Of a stretch of DNA of 64,000 bases, positions 60,701-64,000 are shown piece by piece. The translations under genes and the position numbers were made by a program. Positions within the stretch are counted from its first letter, which is position 1. Each line of letters begins with the position of its first letter. Origin of the DNA: Nematostella vectensis (lineage: Eukaryota; Cnidaria; Anthozoa; Actiniaria; Edwardsiidae); contig NC_064034.1 of NCBI RefSeq assembly GCF_932526225.1, positions 14,644,887-14,708,886 on the forward strand, written 5' to 3'. Under the pieces are notes generated by a model. That model saw only the letters and a program-made list of their open reading frames with translations, was not told where the DNA came from and searched no databases.

Positions 60701-62039
60701 AGTTACACCTGCTTCAATAACAATCAATGGAACCATTGATTCCGGCATCTATTTGGCGTCATCCCCACCTGAGCTGTGCCCTTCTGGCAGAACTGTTGAC
60801 ATAGATGCCATCCTGGATGTTATTGCTAAGGCTAAAAAGTTCATCTACATTGAAGTCATGGACTACTTCCCTACTACCTTATACACTAAGACCAAGAAGT
60901 GAGTATTTCAACCAGTTTAGTATTTGTACTTTACAATAATTTAGCTTTCTTGTGTTAGTTGTGTAATTTTTGCTTTTATTTGTGTGGCATGTTTTTTGTG
61001 TTAGTTGTGTAATTTTTGCTTTTATTTGTGTGACATGTTTCATGGAAGCAAAATGATTGGAAGAGTGGATTACTTTATAGAAAATGTTCCATATTCCAGA
61101 GGTTGTATATAAGAGGAATCAGGGGGCACATTCCACCATCGTATAAATTTTGTCATTTTCATACATTTAAAATAATTTTAAAAAAAATCTAAATACCAAA
61201 CACTGTCATTAACTTCTTCTCTCCCGAATTCTTATTTAGTTATCTTTTTATTCACCCAATCTGTGCTTGTAACAGAATGATTTCAGCGCCAGCCAAATGA
61301 AAGTCATGAGAATTCAAGCAGAAGGCGCATCACATTTATGTTTTTATTTTGTAGGGGGGCTCTGGCCAGAAAATTTAAGGATTCCAGACTTTTAAGGCCC
61401 TCCCTAAACCGTGTATTAATTGGAGACTAACTCTACTTTTTAAATCACATGCTGCCCAAGGCTACTTTCAGTACTGTATATGGAAAATCTGTTTTTATAA
61501 AAAAATCTTTATCGTAAAAAAACAACATAGCTTAAAATATCGTGCTTGAGTCTTTCTTTATTTTTTCAGGATAGACTGATCATATAGTGTCTGCTCTTTG
61601 TTCCCATTAATGCTTGTATTACTAAAATCAGGAGTCACCCTAGATAAGCTTTCTGTTATTGCTTGTAAATATTGTTTAAATAAACAAATATAGTGAGTTT
61701 GAAGTTGTCTTTTTCGTGTTTTTATGTTAAAACTAACAGAGGGTGTATGTAAAACGAACATTCAGCCTTTGTATCATAGGGTACCCCATATTAATAAAAA
61801 AACACAACTTCGCCACAAAAGTAAGTCGAATGATGTAGGTGTAGACATTGGTTTACTTGTTTTTGTGCAGGTATTGGTCTGTTATCGATGATGCACTGCG
61901 CCAGGCCGCATTTGACCGCAAAGTGAATGTGCGTCTTCTGGCTGGTTTATGGAATCACACTCGCCCTGATGCTAGAAATTTCCTCCGATCTTTGGCAGCC
62001 ATCAATGGGACTGACCATGGCAAGGTCAGCGTGCAAACG
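57714..62039 (+). CDS. PLD3: PLD3/PLD4-like phospholipase D family protein, first five coding exons
   Basis: Exons 57714-58197, 58993-59201, 60264-60411, 60703-60898, 61871-62039; all GT-AG with matching phases (402 codons). N-terminal cytosolic tail, type II membrane anchor at residues about 45-68 (IFIVSFVCFLAIIIVAVVVL), then lumenal CVLEVVESIPQGL, SLDIAADYWTLRG, the first HKD motif HTKMWLVDKKHYYLGSANQD (exon 2), LGLMTYNCSCLGEDISKIFE and AYW (exon 3), LCPSGRT..DIDAIL and EVMDYFPTT (exon 4), YWSVIDDALRQA and VNVRLLAGLW (exon 5). Vertebrate PLD3/PLD4 are lysosomal 5'-3' exonucleases degrading single-stranded DNA and RNA. The second HKD motif and C terminus should follow 62039 but are not in the remaining 2 kb. 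An alternative ATG lies at 57777. The symbol denotes the closest family; PLD3 versus PLD4 cannot be told. Confidence 0.9.
58415..58503. mobile_element. Very small foldback element in phospholipase intron 1
   Basis: 'aggcctgtagccaggggg' at left and inverted 'atcctggctacgggcctg' at right, 89 bp. Resembles the CAGGCGCGTACCC family in layout but with different ends. Confidence 0.6.
59917..60155. mobile_element. GGATCCAGGATTT-family MITE, copy 3, in phospholipase intron 2
   Basis: 'agcagggttggatccagggt' at left, 'ctcccctgtatccgccctt' at right. The interior matches 65-330 ('ggttcttggtaaatcacaat', 'gtgtcagcaaagtcaagcag'). Confidence 0.7.
60945..61040. repeat. Direct repeat of about 46 bp in phospholipase intron 4
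   Basis: 'tgtgttagttgtgtaatttt' + 'tgcttttatttgtgtg' occurs at 60952 and 60998 in tandem. Confidence 0.8.
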
Positions 62040-63000
62040 GTACGTTTAACGAAAGAATCATTCTAAAACAAAAATCCCCTTTCGAATTCCGCTAAAATCA
62101 CTCATTGCCAATGCAGTCTGGCTTGCTTGACCAAGAAACCATGTAGAAATTTTAGTGAAGTTATATCCATAATACCATACTCACCTCGGATTCTTTTGTT
62201 TTTGAGGGACGATTACTAGCCAAATTCCCTCGAAAACACAAGATGGATCTAAATTTCCCTCATGCATTAATAATAAGGGAAATTTAGAAAAAGAGAAAGT
62301 AATCTTTTGTCTTCTAAATTTCCCTTTACATCAGTGCATGAGAGAAATATAGAACCAAGATGCTTATCTTCTAGTTTCCATCAGGGAGACAAATAGAAGG
62401 CAGGTTTCTGATAAGCGCAGGAATAGACCCTGCGCCAAGAGACCAGAGTATTTAATCTCGTGATACCCAGGATGATTTGTATTGCTGTACGCATGCGTGC
62501 TAATGAAACAAAGAACTAAGCTGTAGAGCAACTATGTAAATCAACTATGCTTGATTTGAGACTTGTTCGTGAAAATGTGGTGGTGAAAGTTATGGTATTG
62601 GAGGTTGTTATTTCATATATTACAATCACACCATTTGGATATTGCCAAGGGGTATTCGAAGAGAATACTGATACTTTCCTCGCCACACTTTCATGAATTG
62701 GTTGAATTAGGTAGGAATAGTGTATTTCTTATCTGACTAATCGATAAATGTAGTAACTCAGTTTTAAATGAGGCTAAATGCTCGCATTTAGGCAAGGTTA
62801 GACTCACAACACAGGGCAGCGTCTCAGATATCTAGAGGTTATGCGTACGTGACCTGCGCCGGCGCGCGTGGTGCAGCGGTATGCTTTCGAAGGGTAGTTT
62901 TGCACCGAGCGGCAAATCCTCTCTGATCAAACGTCGTTTCGTGCTAAGACGTAGGAAGCGATTTAGCTATTTTTTCGTCACATTTCTGGTTTTTCTTCGG
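62040..63000. other. Phospholipase intron 5, non-coding part
   Basis: No exon with the second HKD motif is present. AT-rich up to about 62820, then a GC-richer stretch begins at 62855, which probably marks the left part of the tyrosine-recombinase element. Confidence 0.5.
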
Positions 63001-63004
63001 GGGT

Positions 63005-64000
63005 ATGGCGGACAGGCCTTCGAGCGAGTTCATGGAAGCTATCCGGGAGGTGATGAGGGAGGAGATTAGCTCTTTTTTCCAATTTCCGGCGGCGAGCAGT
63101 GAAAAACCAATAACATCGAGTCCACGACGAGACGAAAACGGGGTCGGCGGGGATTTTCGGCGTCAGGTACCAGGGCGACTCCCGTAACGCCAGGTATGTT
63201 GCCAGATACCGTCAACACTTTCTCTATCGCGTCGGCGCCGTCCGGTGTGGCGGGTTTGAGGGCTGCTCTCCCGTTATCGGTCGCCTAGGGCAGCGTTGAC
63301 TTGACGGCCATGATGATGCATTCTCCGGCGGTCGGCGAGCCATTTATTGTGGCATCTGGTTCTCGCCAGTCCCTGCAAAACTGGTATCATCAATTGTGGG
63401 CGGGCGGTTCGTGGAGCTTAGCGAGCTTTTGACTTCAAACCTGCGAGAGGTAAACTCGGAGCCGCAGCTCTTTATGAACGGCAATCTTGTACTTACGACG
63501 GCAAATAAGAGACCTCGGCGGGTCATCGAGGATATTGGGGCGTGGTGTGAGGCGTTTTCGATCTATGCGCTGATCCTTTGCTCTCAGTTCCCTCAGAGGA
63601 ATAGGGATTTACTGCTGTACAAGTTAGGGATTTTGCGCACTTATCGCCAGTTCGCCGGTCGCGTATGGCTGAATTACGATAGAGCGTTTCGCGAGCACGC
63701 GGCCGCGGCCATGCTGACCGATTGGTGCCAACTTCACCCGCAGATATTTAACGTTTGCGCAGCGGGAGCGTTAGCCCGCCCGGAAGCCGGTAGGGATCGC
63801 CCTACAAGTTCGGAGGCATGTCGCTCGTGGAATTTCGCCAGGTGTTACTTCCCGGGGTGCCGCTACACCCACCAGTGCGCTTACTGCGACGCACCACAGC
63901 GCTTGCCGGTATCCTACGACATCATGTTAGTGATCTTTCGTTCCTTAGACCTGGCTCTCCTTGATCATGCCATGTTCTGGGCGGCGTGTAATCTGGCTTA
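63005..64000 (+). mobile_element. Tyrosine-recombinase (DIRS-like) retroelement, gag-like ORF, runs off the window
   Basis: A leader frame at 63005-63187 (MADRPSSEFMEAIREVMREE) is followed, after frame changes, by a frame open from about 63351 to the window end: PVPAKLVSSIVGGRFVELSE, KLGILRTYRQFAGRVWLNYD, REHAAAAMLTDW, then a zinc-knuckle-like CRSWNFARCYFPGCRYTHQC AYC pattern. This gag-like module is typical of cnidarian DIRS-type elements. Right after it the frame goes through VSYDIMLVIFRSLDL to DHAMFWAACNLA, which looks like the start of a tyrosine recombinase domain, with no reverse transcriptase between. GC-rich compared with the flanks. Lies in or after the phospholipase intron, same strand. 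Confidence 0.6.

Noticed and set aside
62860-62935. tRNA-like 'gcgcgtggtgcagcggta' A-box-like sequence
   Set aside because: No matching B box or cloverleaf could be found downstream.

Overview
The window reads as nuclear DNA of a metazoan, most likely a cnidarian and probably an anthozoan (sea anemone or coral type). Genes have GT-AG introns. Two host genes are recognisable by their animal relatives: a PLD3/PLD4-like phospholipase D on + (57714 onward) and an NKAPD1-like gene on - (52656-56316). The mobile-element proteins belong to families I associate with cnidarian genomes. The species assignment is inference; the eukaryotic assignment is direct. Nothing bacterial (operons, CRISPR, Shine-Dalgarno sites) is present.

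Most of the window is mobile-element debris. 1-3.4 kb holds a 1.65 kb repeat unit that recurs inverted at 34.0-35.7 kb, plus a broken + strand element gene. 3.8-8.5 kb is a broken P-element/THAP9-type transposase gene on -, split by a 5'-truncated L2/CR1-type LINE on +. 8.5-9.9 kb has two tandem broken copies of a DUF229 sulfatase-like gene. 9.95-12.6, 16.7-17.4 and 17.4-19.3 kb are copies of one non-coding repeat family. 14.0-15.5 and 21.1-22.2 kb are direct copies of an element encoding an OB-fold (RPA-like) protein. Between them lie broken PC-esterase-like and LicD-like genes. 22.6-24.6 kb has an SGNH-like fragment and a Ulp1-like protease gene with a hexapeptide minisatellite. 25.3-26.4 kb is a single-exon kinase with one internal stop. 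28.0-32.7 kb is a multi-exon transposon-derived gene with several lesions.

38.8-46.0 kb is a Polinton/Maverick (adintovirus-like) element: DDE integrase, packaging ATPase, broken capsid gene and several small virion or membrane ORFs, mostly on -, with one divergent + gene. A perfect hairpin with 61-bp arms sits in the divergent spacer. I found no DNA polymerase B and no adenain-type protease, and at least five of its genes carry frame breaks, so it is a fossil or a deletion derivative. This is the most interesting block.

46-52 kb is low-complexity CAT repeat, a TIR element, an in-frame-deleted Mutator-like transposase gene and a small two-exon gene. 52.1-52.6 kb is a minisatellite between that gene and NKAPD1. 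57.7-62.0 kb holds the first five coding exons of the phospholipase gene. The window ends inside a tyrosine-recombinase retroelement (DIRS-like). Coordinates of repeat ends and pseudogene limits were judged by eye and are approximate by a few tens of bases; intact exon limits were checked codon by codon.
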